From assembly GCF_900142915.1 (NCBI RefSeq), contig NZ_FRCM01000013.1, positions 20,125 through 84,124 on the forward strand: 64,000 nt of DNA, in the 5' to 3' direction. The translations under genes were made by a program, and so were the position numbers. The stretch is from Mucilaginibacter sp. OK098. Its GTDB lineage: Bacteria > Bacteroidota > Bacteroidia > Sphingobacteriales > Sphingobacteriaceae. Every line of letters begins with the position of its first letter. Position 1 is the first letter of the stretch. The notes under the pieces are model-generated. The model made no database searches and was not told where the DNA came from. It saw only the letters and a list, made by a program, of their open reading frames with translations. Of this stretch, positions 1 to 8,143 are shown one piece after another.

Positions 1-142
1 TTTATTTGAAAAATGCCGATTTACACACAATGAAAAAAATTGCCCTTATTTCTGATAAGCGGAATATTTAGAAAAATAAAAATTGTCAGCTTATAGCTTG
101 TTTTGAAATTATTCTTTTTTACACATAAACAGTATTACGGTA

Positions 143-1582
143 ATGAACACCCCAACATTTGAGTCGGCAATAAAGCAATATTTGTATTTTATAGAAGCTT
201 ATGGAAAGCATAAATTTATTGATCCTGACAATGATAATTTGATTTGGACTTTTGAAAATGTGGAATGCCAAACTTGCTTTTTAGACGCCAAATTTATAGA
301 CAGCGAGGCCGGAGATATTTCTGAAGCAGTAGACTTGATTAATAATCGCCGGGCAAGCCGGCTTCGTTTGATAACGAATGTAACTAAAGAAATTGTTGAT
401 TTTGAGGAGAAATTCTTATTTGAGCATTCTGGTTCAAAATCATTTTTGTTATGTCAGAATAAAAGTGTTAAAGAACAAAATTTCAGAAATTTTTCATGTG
501 AAATAATTAAAGACAATGGCGCCTTTAAAAGACTGATCGGGTCTTTCTCCAACTGGCCTCCGGAAATAGAAAAATATGAAAGTCAGCTTTTATTTTTATT
601 AGGGGAGCCGTTTTTTACGCTCAAACGTTACTTTTTAGCCGGCCAAAGCTCAATAGGAATGTTAGTATTTGAATTTGCCACCCAAGACTTTAAAATTATA
701 GAATATCTGAATGTTGATTGGGATACAACCTATTGCGCAGATCTGATTTCAAAAGGTTTATGTGAAGATCACGATAGTGAAAAGTACCCGAATACCCTTT
801 TTATTGTTGATCAAAAATATAGTAAGTTAATTCCTCAAGACTGCATTATTGAAAAGTCTGAATTTCTTTACTATGAAAAGAAAGATATCCAAAAACGTCC
901 TTTTGTTTTTGAACCAATTCAAACAAATGATACCCTGAAGAACAGCAAGGTTTACCTGGCTTCTACAGAACTATTAAAAGCCTTGGGTGTCCCTAAGCAC
1001 AAAGATCTTCCTAAGAACTGGGACTCGGCGGCTGCTTTGTCAATTATCATCCGAGATAAGGCTATTCATTTGGATTCGGCCATATTGGACGCCGGAGGAG
1101 AATATTATTCGGCTATTGTGCATCAACTTGCTGCGTTCGGGTATGAAAACTTATTTTGTATGAATAAAGTATTTGAAAACAGTTCCAGGGTTGGCGAAGT
1201 AAAATATATACCAGGGGATATCACTGAAACTTATTTCGAGGAAAACAAATTCATGGCTATTACCTGCCTTAGCGTAATTGAACATGGGGTAAATATTGAT
1301 AAATATCTGCTCGAAATGAGCCGGATCCTTAAGCCAGGAGGAATTTTATTCACTTCGACCGATTATTGGATTGAACCTGTCGAAACATTCGGCAAAGAAG
1401 CTTATGGAGTTCCCATTAAGATTTTTAATAAATCCGATATTCAAAATATTGTTGATCGGGCAAAAAACTTTGGATTGGAACTTATCGATCCAATCAGTTA
1501 TGATTGTGAAGACAGGGTTGTGAAATGGGAAGGAACTGAGTTTACATTTATCTATTTCACATTTAAAAAAATTAGAGTTTAA
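143..1582 (+). CDS. Class I SAM-dependent methyltransferase with unrecognised N-terminal half
   Basis: The 479-aa product has a methyltransferase fold in its C-terminal part. ILDAGGEYY near residue 315 corresponds to the SAM-binding glycine loop, although it lacks the full GxGxG. ITCLSVIEHG near 373 and EMSRILKPGGILFTSTDYW near 395 are typical of Methyltransf_11 proteins. The first ~300 residues show no motif I recognise. The substrate is unknown. The gene is alone: the next gene on the same strand begins about 450 bp later, after a strong terminator. Enzymes of this shape are common in surface-polysaccharide loci, but the upstream neighbours lie outside the window, so that remains a guess. 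No signal peptide is visible, so a cytoplasmic location is likely. Confidence 0.75.
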   Translation: MNTPTFESAIKQYLYFIEAYGKHKFIDPDNDNLIWTFENVECQTCFLDAKFIDSEAGDISEAVDLINNRRASRLRLITNVTKEIVDFEEKFLFEHSGSKSFLLCQNKSVKEQNFRNFSCEIIKDNGAFKRLIGSFSNWPPEIEKYESQLLFLLGEPFFTLKRYFLAGQSSIGMLVFEFATQDFKIIEYLNVDWDTTYCADLISKGLCEDHDSEKYPNTLFIVDQKYSKLIPQDCIIEKSEFLYYEKKDIQKRPFVFEPIQTNDTLKNSKVYLASTELLKALGVPKHKDLPKNWDSAAALSIIIRDKAIHLDSAILDAGGEYYSAIVHQLAAFGYENLFCMNKVFENSSRVGEVKYIPGDITETYFEENKFMAITCLSVIEHGVNIDKYLLEMSRILKPGGILFTSTDYWIEPVETFGKEAYGVPIKIFNKSDIQNIVDRAKNFGLELIDPISYDCEDRVVKWEGTEFTFIYFTFKKIRV

Positions 1583-1751
1583 GCCGCTTTTATTAGACGG
1601 ATCCTATATGAACTGCCGCCGGAGGCGGAGATGAAGAATGTTACCCGCCCGATGCGTTGAATTTTGTCCACCCTTCGGTAATAGCGTGGCCGCCGACCTG
1701 TTTCAATGTCTTCACCTATTTCATCGAGACATTCTCACCAAGATCTTCCAT
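1579..1751 (-). pseudogene. Possible degraded small reading frame
   Basis: On the minus strand an ATG at 1751-1749 opens MEDLGENVSMK and stops. A shift of one base continues as a basic, protein-like frame (DEIGEDIETGRRPRYYRRV, then more residues ending RIRLIKAA) to a stop at 1579-1581. The composition looks coding, but the frame is broken, and I recognise no family. It overlaps the last bases of the methyltransferase gene. It may equally be chance. The rest of 1583-2036 holds only the terminator and palindrome listed separately. Confidence 0.2.
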
Positions 1752-1805
1752 TAATAGATGATGGTGATAAAATGGTATAAAAAATCTTGATCTGACTTAA
1801 AATGT

Positions 1806-1838
1806 AAAAGCCTGTAAATTAATAATTTACAGGCTTTT
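1806..1838. terminator. Strong bidirectional Rho-independent terminator
   Basis: A perfect 15-bp inverted repeat (arm AAAAGCCTGTAAATT) with a three-base loop, followed by a T run. It has A runs on one side and T runs on the other, so it can work in both directions. It ends the methyltransferase transcript and insulates the Septu genes. Confidence 0.85.
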
Positions 1839-1957
1839 TGATGTTGGTTGATATCGTTTTTGTGGGCCAAAACTGGGCTACACTCTTATCTCTATTTCTA
1901 ACTGAATATAAATACTTTACGATGGATGCAATAGGCCACGGAGGCAGTTTGGTGTAC

Positions 1958-1981
1958 CACCTTTATAACGTTATAAAGGTG
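1958..1981. promoter_or_regulatory. 24-bp perfect palindrome upstream of ptuA
   Basis: The arm CACCTTTATAAC is followed directly by its exact reverse complement, with no spacer. It lies 55 bp before the ptuA start codon and has no adjacent T run, so it is not a normal terminator. An operator controlling the defence genes, or a recombination site, would fit. Confidence 0.5.
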
Positions 1982-2036
1982 CGGAACTTATCCATTAATT
2001 TGACGACTTTTACCTCCTAAACGAAAACCCAGTGCC

Positions 2037-3554
2037 ATGAGCCAAAAAAAACTTCCGATGTACTTTACATCACTGAAAGTAAAGAATGTGAAAAGTTTTG
2101 GTGAGGAACAAGAACTTAATTTGCTGAATGAAGACGGTACCGTCGCTAGATGGACACTTATTTTAGGAGATAACGGCGTTGGGAAAACTACACTGTTGAA
2201 ATGCCTGGCGTGGATGGTTCCTGTGCCAGCCCCGCCTAAAAATGAATTTATCGAACAGCTGAGGATAGCAAAGTTATTACTAGAGGATAATTATGACGTC
2301 AAAAAGATATCGGAAATAACAAAAATATCGGAAGAAGACGTCAAGAACCCTTTGAAACTCCCAATGAAGATTAAGCCTGTTATGGATGATCTGAGTTTTG
2401 ACGTAGATGTCTATGATAAAATACTTCGATTTGGGGAAAACATAGAAACAAGCCTCGAAGCTTCATTCGCAAACAATTGTAATCTGGATAAAAAGCCTAA
2501 AGAAGTATTAACTATATCGATGGATTTTGCGCGGAAAGATGGAAAATTGACGTTGGTCGAACCGCGGTCCGTAATAATTTCTGAATTTAATACGCCTAAT
2601 CTTTTTGCTTACAGCGCCAGTAGGCATTTAGCCAGAAAGAATTTTGAAAATCAGGAACTAAGCGATCCTACATTTAATTTGCTCTCTGACCTAGGAGAGC
2701 TTTACGACCCTGAGCAGGTTTTAGCTTATTTGGATTATGCTTCGATAAAAGAACAATTAGAAAATCAGAATATTGTAAACGAGGAAAACAAAAAATATTC
2801 ATCGACAAAACTACTCACCACACTTAAAAAACTTATCGCTGATCTATTGCCAGACATCAAAAATGCTGATTCAATAGTTATAAACCCACCGATCAACGCT
2901 GATGGGGAGAAAAATGAGAAAATTGTAGAAATTCAAACTTCTCATGGATTAATACCATTATTTAACGTTAGTCTTGGATATCAAACCATGTTATCATGGG
3001 CGGTCGACCTTGCTATTAGAATGTTATGGCTTAATCCGGAAAGTGATAATCCTCTAAATGAGCCGGCAGTGGTTATCATTGATGAAATCGACCTGCATTT
3101 GCATCCAGTGTGGCAAAGAACATTGAAGGCCTTTTTAATAAGACATTTTACAAAGACACAATTTATCTGTACCGCGCATAGCCCTTTCATGGCGCAATCC
3201 TCGGAAACTGAAAATATTTGTGTGGTTTATAAACATGGCACAAAAGTAATAATAGATAGTAACCCAGAGGTGGTAAAAGGTTGGAGCATTGGGCAGGTAA
3301 TAACAAGTGATCTATTCGGTATAGATAGTGACCGCAGTCCGGAGGTTACTAAAAGCACAGTTCAACGGAGAAAACTTTTGAAAAAGGACTCTTTAAACGA
3401 TACGGAAAAAGCAAAACTCGATGCGCTTAATCTTGAAATAGACGCATTACCTTTTGGGGACAATAAAAAAGAAGCAGATGCCATGAAAATCTTAAAAGAC
3501 CTAGCCGAGAGTATGGATATAACAAAAAATAAAAACGATGATACGAATAAATAA
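2037..3554 (+). CDS. ptuA: Septu defence ATPase PtuA-like
   Basis: A 505-aa SMC/ABC-like AAA protein. It opens with a KVKNVKSFGEEQELNL segment, the N-terminal strand typical of AAA_21/RecF-like ATPases. Walker A is GDNGVGKTT at residues 44-52. An ABC-signature-like stretch, SLGYQTMLSWA, lies near 322. Walker B is AVVIIDE at 344-350, followed by a DLHLHP D-loop and an H-loop TAHSP at 379-383. In Septu systems the PtuA ATPase complexes with the HNH nuclease PtuB and gates its nuclease activity after phage infection. The stop codon overlaps the start of the HNH gene by 17 bp, which implies translational coupling. Identification rests on the pairing with a recognisable PtuB; alone it could be any overcoming-lysogenization-type ATPase. 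Confidence 0.85.
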   Translation: MSQKKLPMYFTSLKVKNVKSFGEEQELNLLNEDGTVARWTLILGDNGVGKTTLLKCLAWMVPVPAPPKNEFIEQLRIAKLLLEDNYDVKKISEITKISEEDVKNPLKLPMKIKPVMDDLSFDVDVYDKILRFGENIETSLEASFANNCNLDKKPKEVLTISMDFARKDGKLTLVEPRSVIISEFNTPNLFAYSASRHLARKNFENQELSDPTFNLLSDLGELYDPEQVLAYLDYASIKEQLENQNIVNEENKKYSSTKLLTTLKKLIADLLPDIKNADSIVINPPINADGEKNEKIVEIQTSHGLIPLFNVSLGYQTMLSWAVDLAIRMLWLNPESDNPLNEPAVVIIDEIDLHLHPVWQRTLKAFLIRHFTKTQFICTAHSPFMAQSSETENICVVYKHGTKVIIDSNPEVVKGWSIGQVITSDLFGIDSDRSPEVTKSTVQRRKLLKKDSLNDTEKAKLDALNLEIDALPFGDNKKEADAMKILKDLAESMDITKNKNDDTNK

Positions 3555-4377
3555 ATCGCCTGTAGAACCGCTAATTTTAAGTGGCAACGGAGCTGCACAA
3601 ACCATCGTTTTAAACACCGCCTACGGAACTAACCCGCATTTATATACCTCTGCACCAGGCGTGAAGAATCGTTCCTTAAAGTCTCTGTCTATTGATTCAA
3701 ACATCTATGGCGATGCTACAGTTAAGGATCAACTAAAAGCCGACCAACACCAAAAATGTTGTTTTTGTGAATCAATATTTACGATAACCAGTTACGGGGA
3801 TGTAGAACATTTCAGGCCCAAAACGGCTTATAAAAAAGCGGGAACAAAAGGGTACGTGTATCCAGGATATTATTGGCTTTCTTATGATTGGGCAAATCTT
3901 TTGTTTTCCTGTGAAATATGTAACCGCACTTACAAAAAGAATGAATTCCCTTTAGGCGATGAACTAACTAGGAAGCTTTTCCATGACCACCCCAATGTCT
4001 TATCTAACGAAGATCGTTTATTGATTGATCCCACAATCGAAGATCCAGCAACCTTTATTACCTTTAATCAAGAAGTACCAGTTCCAGTCGGCGGTAGTGC
4101 CAAAGGTGCGAAGACAATTGAGATTTTGGAGTTAGATCGCATGAACGAGACAAGGCTCACTCATATCAAGGCTTTGCAAGCGCTAAAAATTCTTACTAAA
4201 ATAGACCCAGCGGACGAAGATCAGCTAAATAAGGCAGTTGGTATTTTAAAAACACCCAAAAGTGAACTTATTAAAGCTATCAACAATGCTAATGAAATAT
4301 TTGGTAGTGCGGCAAAGGATACCGCTAAATTTGCACATTGCGTAAGGTGTAATTTTCCTGAATTACCTGTCGTTTAA
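3538..4377 (+). CDS. ptuB: Septu HNH endonuclease PtuB-like
   Basis: A 279-aa HNH nuclease of the type named PtuB in Septu and in retron Ec78. Visible signature elements are CCFCE at 74-78, DVEHFRPK at 88-95 (HNH histidine and metal site), YPGYYWLSYDWANLLFSC at 108-125, CEICN at 125-129 and NEFPL at 135-139. The four cysteines form two CxxC zinc pairs. The GYYWL-YDW-NLL-SC-CN-FPL order is diagnostic for this family from memory. The ATG lies inside the end of the ATPase gene, so the two proteins are probably made from one transcript. The product is expected to cleave nucleic acid in the cytoplasm on activation. The gene ends 8 bp from the end of the convergent RiPP operon. Confidence 0.88.
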   Translation: MIRINKSPVEPLILSGNGAAQTIVLNTAYGTNPHLYTSAPGVKNRSLKSLSIDSNIYGDATVKDQLKADQHQKCCFCESIFTITSYGDVEHFRPKTAYKKAGTKGYVYPGYYWLSYDWANLLFSCEICNRTYKKNEFPLGDELTRKLFHDHPNVLSNEDRLLIDPTIEDPATFITFNQEVPVPVGGSAKGAKTIEILELDRMNETRLTHIKALQALKILTKIDPADEDQLNKAVGILKTPKSELIKAINNANEIFGSAAKDTAKFAHCVRCNFPELPVV

Positions 4378-4385
4378 CAACAAAA

Positions 4386-5204
4386 TCAGGATAATAAATT
4401 CATCGCTAATATTTGACCTTGTGAGGTTAGACCTTTCGAATGTTGAAAACCCGAAACCTGCGCTATTTCTTTCTTTAACAACTTAATTCGATTATCAATA
4501 AACTCTAATACGATATTACTCACAGCATTTTCCCTTATAACACAGTAAAAGTCTAAAATAGCTTTGAAAACCCAAAGCCCATGTAGAACTCCCCGAACCG
4601 GCCTTTGTTCGTCTCTCCAAGGCGAGTAAAAAGTTTCATTTGAATTAAGACTAATCATGGGTGAAACCCCCTCAATTAATGTTAAATACAAATGCATCGC
4701 CTCATGTAAAATAGACTCCGCTACCCGTAAGTTAGTTATAGGCGATATCTGGTCGCAAACAGAAACAAATACCGAAAATGGTAAGTCCGGATGACTGTAG
4801 CTAATGTCCGTTTGAGGATCTTCAGCTTTAAGAATAACGATCGATTTTACTATTTTGATAATAAAATCTTTAACAGGAGGAACATCCTCAAAAACAGCAA
4901 TTGCCCCTTTAATCTGTGCTACCGCTTCATCAAACAGGTTATCAGTTGAAAATGGCGTTAAACCGTGATCGTCAAAGAAAAATTGTATCTCTTTCGAAGG
5001 TAATGCAATAACCATACAACCAACCTCCTCTGTTAAAGGAAGGATATTTTCTTTTACTACCGCATGTTTCAAAATAGAGGAGGTCAGGCCGTAGGTATTG
5101 TTCAGTGCTTTAAAATTGTCATCCACAAGCCTGACAGACAGTGCATTGTTCCATAACGGGAACGGCCGCGCTATAAAATCAGCAATAAGATTGCTCGACT
5201 CCAC
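4386..5204 (-). CDS. HExxH-type putative peptide beta-hydroxylase of the RiPP cluster
   Basis: A 272-aa protein with HEAMH (HExxH) in the context SILHEAMHLYLTLIEGVSP near residue 166, matching the family of HEXXH putative peptide-modification proteins that sit beside radical SAM RiPP maturases (recently assigned as alpha-ketoglutarate-dependent peptide beta-hydroxylases; recalled, not checked). It starts with GTG two bases after the stop of the preceding oxygenase gene, and no ATG is available nearby, so translation is probably coupled. It is the last gene of a four-gene operon. By position and family it should hydroxylate a beta-carbon of the precursor peptide. The closest alternative is a metallopeptidase, but the surrounding sequence does not look like a known peptidase family. 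Confidence 0.75.
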   Translation of the reverse strand: MESSNLIADFIARPFPLWNNALSVRLVDDNFKALNNTYGLTSSILKHAVVKENILPLTEEVGCMVIALPSKEIQFFFDDHGLTPFSTDNLFDEAVAQIKGAIAVFEDVPPVKDFIIKIVKSIVILKAEDPQTDISYSHPDLPFSVFVSVCDQISPITNLRVAESILHEAMHLYLTLIEGVSPMISLNSNETFYSPWRDEQRPVRGVLHGLWVFKAILDFYCVIRENAVSNIVLEFIDNRIKLLKKEIAQVSGFQHSKGLTSQGQILAMNLLS

Positions 5205-5206
5205 AA

Positions 5207-5794
5207 TTAAATTTGTTTAAAGGTGTAAACAATGGTGAAACGTGTAAAATTATAAATTTTCGAAACAGCATGATTGGACTGCCTGGAAATTTCAAAACCA
5301 AAAGCAGTATTGTCAGCAGGTTTAACAATTTTTACGATATCCTCCGGTTTAGTTGACTTGAACAAAAGAAGCAAGCCGCCATTTTCTTCTTTCCAGTAAG
5401 GGTTAATATGCAGTACCATCCGATGGGTTTCCTCACCATTAATAAAGTCATTGTGAATGCCTATTCGTTGTTCATTGACTAATTTATGGGCGACAATATC
5501 AACGAGTTTTAGGGCATTGACCCCAAACTCCTGCACATATTTTTGTTCAATATAAGATAGTGTTTCTTCGGAAACCAAAAAAAGCATATTTTCCGGAAGT
5601 TCAGTATGGAGTAGACTGAATTCGTATTGTTCGTAAAAGTCTGTTTCGACCAAATTCCAAATCCCGGTATCCTGAAACCACTTGAAGACTTGTGTTATCT
5701 TATCAGCCGGAAGAATTGAGTTTGCAGTAAAATGAAGGAATGGGCTTTGTTCAACCCGTGCTGTATTAAGACTAAAGCAATTATTTTCAGGCAT
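5207..5794 (-). CDS. 2OG-Fe(II) oxygenase of the cyclophane RiPP cluster (YhhC-like)
   Basis: A 195-aa 2-oxoglutarate/Fe(II) dioxygenase. The facial triad is visible as HND in GIHNDF (HxD), a distal His in QSNHAVSKI, and Arg in RFTIVYTF for 2-oxoglutarate binding. The block MVLHINPYWKEENGGLLLL is typical of prolyl-hydroxylase-like folds. I chose the ATG at 5794 because it sits in CATGCCTGA at the end of the radical SAM gene, an 8-bp overlap; an ATG at 5833 would overlap by 47 bp. Proteins of this type accompany some cyclophane-forming radical SAM enzymes. It should oxidise the cyclised peptide in the cytoplasm. Which residue it modifies cannot be seen. Confidence 0.82.
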   Translation of the reverse strand: MPENNCFSLNTARVEQSPFLHFTANSILPADKITQVFKWFQDTGIWNLVETDFYEQYEFSLLHTELPENMLFLVSEETLSYIEQKYVQEFGVNALKLVDIVAHKLVNEQRIGIHNDFINGEETHRMVLHINPYWKEENGGLLLLFKSTKPEDIVKIVKPADNTAFGFEISRQSNHAVSKIYNFTRFTIVYTFKQI

Positions 5795-6935
5795 GTTGTA
5801 AATTATATTGAGCAAGGGTTTTCCGAATTGCATTGATCAAATACAATTGGTCGGAACAATAGACGGATGGATTATCAAATCCGTTCTCCTTACTCCAGCG
5901 ATTCAGTATCATTCCGCCTCCACAAACATGCAATTCGGAGCAATTCAGGCATTTAGAGTTGGACGGCCTTTGCATTTTACGATACTCGTTAAATTCATCA
6001 GAATTTAAAAAATCAAGCAAGCTGGCGTCCTTGATGTTCAAGGGTTGATCAAACTTATCAGCTCCATTATAGGTGCTTTTTAGAGTGTCATTTTTCATGA
6101 TCGTGCCATCGGTGTCGATGATAACTATCGAAAAGTCTGTTAGTCCCATGCCTTCCTTTGTCACGACACCGCCAATTAGTGACTTGATCATATCATCCAA
6201 AACCCGCACCTTAATAGGATTTATATCATTTATATAAATCTCTAAGAGCGCTACCATCCACACGCCGTATTCAATAGAAAACACAGATGCTTTATTCAGC
6301 GGTAGCTTAGTATGGTTGCCGTCTTTATATAAAAAGTCAACGCTTGGTGCATCGAGTTCCTTAAAAAAACGGTAAACCGCGACGGGATCTGAAAGAGGAT
6401 CAATGACGGCTAGTAATCCGGCATAAAGGAAATGGGCATCAGTGTGCGCTTTAAGAATATTGATCCCCGCAACCACCTGATCGAAAGTACCTTTGTCATT
6501 GTGTGTCACCCGGTATTTATTGTGTACTTCCTCTGGGCCATCTATACTGACAGCTACGCTAACTTTGAATTTAGAGCAAATATCTAGTATGGGCCAAGAA
6601 ATTAAAATACCATTTGTTTGGATGCTGATCGGATAGTGTTCCGGTAAAACTTGACGAAGACTTTTTAATAAAAACCGGAGCCGGGCTTCACCTAGGAGAA
6701 AAGGTTCGCCCCCATGTAATACAATGCTAAAGCATTTTCGCTGTCTTACTACAATTTCAGCTAATGAATTGCACAACGCACCGATTGTTTCCGGTGTCAT
6801 AAATTTCTCCAGGTGCGCCCAGTTATCGTCGCCCATGTTATAAACATAGCAATAGGTGCAATTAATATTACACCTACTGGCAACTTTTACAAGAACTGTA
6901 TCAAGCCCGGGATCAATTTGTGCTTCAAAAGCCAT
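5787..6935 (-). CDS. Radical SAM/SPASM peptide maturase, cyclophane-forming type (YhhB/FxsB-like)
   Basis: A 382-aa radical SAM enzyme. The catalytic 4Fe-4S motif CNINCTYC supplies C22, C26 and C29, directly followed by YVYNMGDDNW, the FxsB-type signature. GGEP is at 75-78. A SPASM-like tail has C329, C332, C338 and C360 (KCLNCSELHVCGGG) for auxiliary clusters. FxsB, YhhB, GrrM and XyeB relatives make three-residue cyclophanes by joining an aromatic ring to the beta-carbon of the residue two positions later. It follows the precursor gene by 9 bp and overlaps the oxygenase gene by 8 bp. The cyclophane chemistry is inferred from the family and from the Y-x-R and H-N-R triplets of the precursor. 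Confidence 0.88.
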   Translation of the reverse strand: MAFEAQIDPGLDTVLVKVASRCNINCTYCYVYNMGDDNWAHLEKFMTPETIGALCNSLAEIVVRQRKCFSIVLHGGEPFLLGEARLRFLLKSLRQVLPEHYPISIQTNGILISWPILDICSKFKVSVAVSIDGPEEVHNKYRVTHNDKGTFDQVVAGINILKAHTDAHFLYAGLLAVIDPLSDPVAVYRFFKELDAPSVDFLYKDGNHTKLPLNKASVFSIEYGVWMVALLEIYINDINPIKVRVLDDMIKSLIGGVVTKEGMGLTDFSIVIIDTDGTIMKNDTLKSTYNGADKFDQPLNIKDASLLDFLNSDEFNEYRKMQRPSNSKCLNCSELHVCGGGMILNRWSKENGFDNPSVYCSDQLYLINAIRKTLAQYNLQHA

Positions 6936-6944
6936 TATGGCGTG

Positions 6945-7136
6945 TTAAGAACGATTATGGCGATTGTGTGCGCGGTCGTAGGCATACATATCGTTAGCCT
7001 GATCATTTTTAACCTCTGCCATCAATCTTTGCAATACAGCATTAGGTACTTCATTTACGTTCAATACGTTATTTTGCTGATTTACAGAACTTTCAGTAGC
7101 TGCAAAATCACTTTGTGGCTGGTTGTTAAAATCCAT
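6945..7136 (-). CDS. RiPP precursor peptide, putative triceptide
   Basis: A 63-aa peptide, first gene of the operon. Residues 1-49 form a polar leader with a hydrophobic helix (EVPNAVLQRLMAEVKND, 29-45) that probably binds the maturase. The tail MYAYDRAHNRHNRS (50-63) is the likely core. It contains Y53-D-R55, H57-N-R59 and H60-N-R62, three aromatic-x-Arg triplets in a row, the arrangement expected for three-residue cyclophanes. The Y-H-H spacing fits the name YhhA used for such precursors. No double-glycine cleavage site is visible. A TACCTTTA box lies 19-26 bp upstream of the ATG, but its match to the promoter consensus is poor. Confidence 0.82.
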   Translation of the reverse strand: MDFNNQPQSDFAATESSVNQQNNVLNVNEVPNAVLQRLMAEVKNDQANDMYAYDRAHNRHNRS

Positions 7137-7457
7137 GATAGTTAATGTTTTTTATAAAGGTATATTAAAAAAAATAGAGTTTTTAGACAAATATTTTAAC
7201 TTGTTCACAATCAATATTTTATTATTATCACATGATTTCTTTCGATTAGTGATTTTTGGGCTAATTACAGCTTGATTAAAGGTTTTACTACATTGTAACT
7301 ATTTGGTTTATAAATAAATGTGTTTTCACGTTAGAGTTATTATTAGAATAGAAGCAAAAAGCACTATGTTTAAAAATAGAAATTTTAAGTTTATTAATTA
7401 AATTTTGATTTTATCAGCCATTAAAAACAGAACCTAGGTTACCGAAAATTTAAAGAA

Positions 7458-7625
7458 ATGAAGATTTTTAAATCACAAACAAAACTCCTTTCAAGCGCGA
7501 GAATAACGACCAGGTCAAAAGGGATGGCTTCTTCTGCCCCACTGATAGGTAGCCCGCAAACAAATAGCCCGCTTAAAGCCACTCAACCAGGTGTAAATAT
7601 TTTCCAGGATGGAACACAATTTTGA
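7458..7625 (+). CDS. Short reading frame ending in PGVNIFQDGTQF
   Basis: A 55-codon frame starting MKIFKSQTKLLSSARITT and ending PGVNIFQDGTQF. I recognise no family. The last 13 residues fall inside a 217-bp repeat, and the second copy (13817-14035) keeps the same frame as PGVNIFQGGTQF followed by the same stop, which suggests real protein code at least in the ancestor. The N-terminal part is not shared. It could be the tail of a mobile-element gene fused to unrelated DNA. Confidence 0.3.
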   Translation: MKIFKSQTKLLSSARITTRSKGMASSAPLIGSPQTNSPLKATQPGVNIFQDGTQF

Positions 7626-7800
7626 TTAACAGGAAAAAGTGAAACACGCTTATTATAAGCCAATTACAGGAAATCGTCAAAAAAGCAAAAAATTAATAGT
7701 TATTGATTATCAGATACTTACATATCGTAACTTACTTAAGTTGCTTATAATCAGAATGTTTCATCTCGTTCCACGTGTTCGTGTGGAAAAATGGAACGCT
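7585..7800 (+). repeat. Diverged direct repeat, copy A
   Basis: About 216 bp that align end to end with 13817-14035. The shared block begins AACCAGGTGTAAA and ends AATGGAACGCT. Downstream of the PGVNIF stop, both copies encode HAYYK..IT.NRQKSKK and then DYQILTY..LLK.LII.MFH.VP. In copy B a nine-A run is one base too short, breaking the frame; in copy A one base is missing near the VP.VP part. Both look like decaying copies of one protein-coding segment. Confidence 0.8.
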
Positions 7801-7891
7801 TTGCCGGCTATATACGGATCAAAAAAGGCCGATTTAAGGGTGGAGACTCGTGACGCCATCGACAGGTAGTCCGCGGCTACATACAGAACAC

Positions 7892-7921
7892 AAAAAAAGC
7901 GAACAACTTTCGTTGTTCGCT
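7892..7921 (-). terminator. Terminator hairpin downstream of the SDR gene
   Basis: Arms AGCGAACAAC and GTTGTTCGCT form a perfect 10-bp stem with a four-base loop. Read on the minus strand, seven Ts follow it. It would end transcription of the SDR gene at 8144-8896, though it lies 220 bp past its stop codon. Confidence 0.65.
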
Positions 7922-8143
7922 TCCGTGCGCCTTAATTGGTGCTTCCCGAACCATTTTATGAAAGATTTGAAGGCATTAGCCTCATTATCAATTTAATATG
8001 AAATGTTTGAAATTCAGGAGCCATTAATCACAATATTCCGGAATAGCGAACCTTTAGTTCTGCAACAATTTGACCATATCAATTCATTGAGTAATAATTG
8101 GCATTTCTAAAATAGTAACAAAAATCGGTGCTCTACATCCCAC

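Larger units (their letters stand above)
7137..8143. other. Gene-poor stretch between the RiPP operon and the SDR island
   Basis: The first ~300 bases are very AT-rich and should hold the RiPP promoter. The stretch then carries a short plus-strand frame (7458-7625), one copy of a diverged direct repeat (7585-7800) and a minus-strand terminator near 7898-7921. The last 220 bases show nothing I can name. Confidence 0.6.

Noticed and set aside
30..71. MKKIALISDKRNI frame at the left edge
   Set aside because: Only 13 codons before a stop; it resembles the start of a glycosyltransferase-like protein, but nothing supports a gene.
1838..2020. 60-codon frame upstream of ptuA
   Set aside because: It runs through the terminator arm and the 24-bp palindrome and has no protein-like pattern.
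7639..7869. 76-codon frame in repeat copy A
   Set aside because: Starts inside the repeat; comparison with copy B shows indels in a run of A and in the VP region, so it is best read as a decayed segment, not an active gene.
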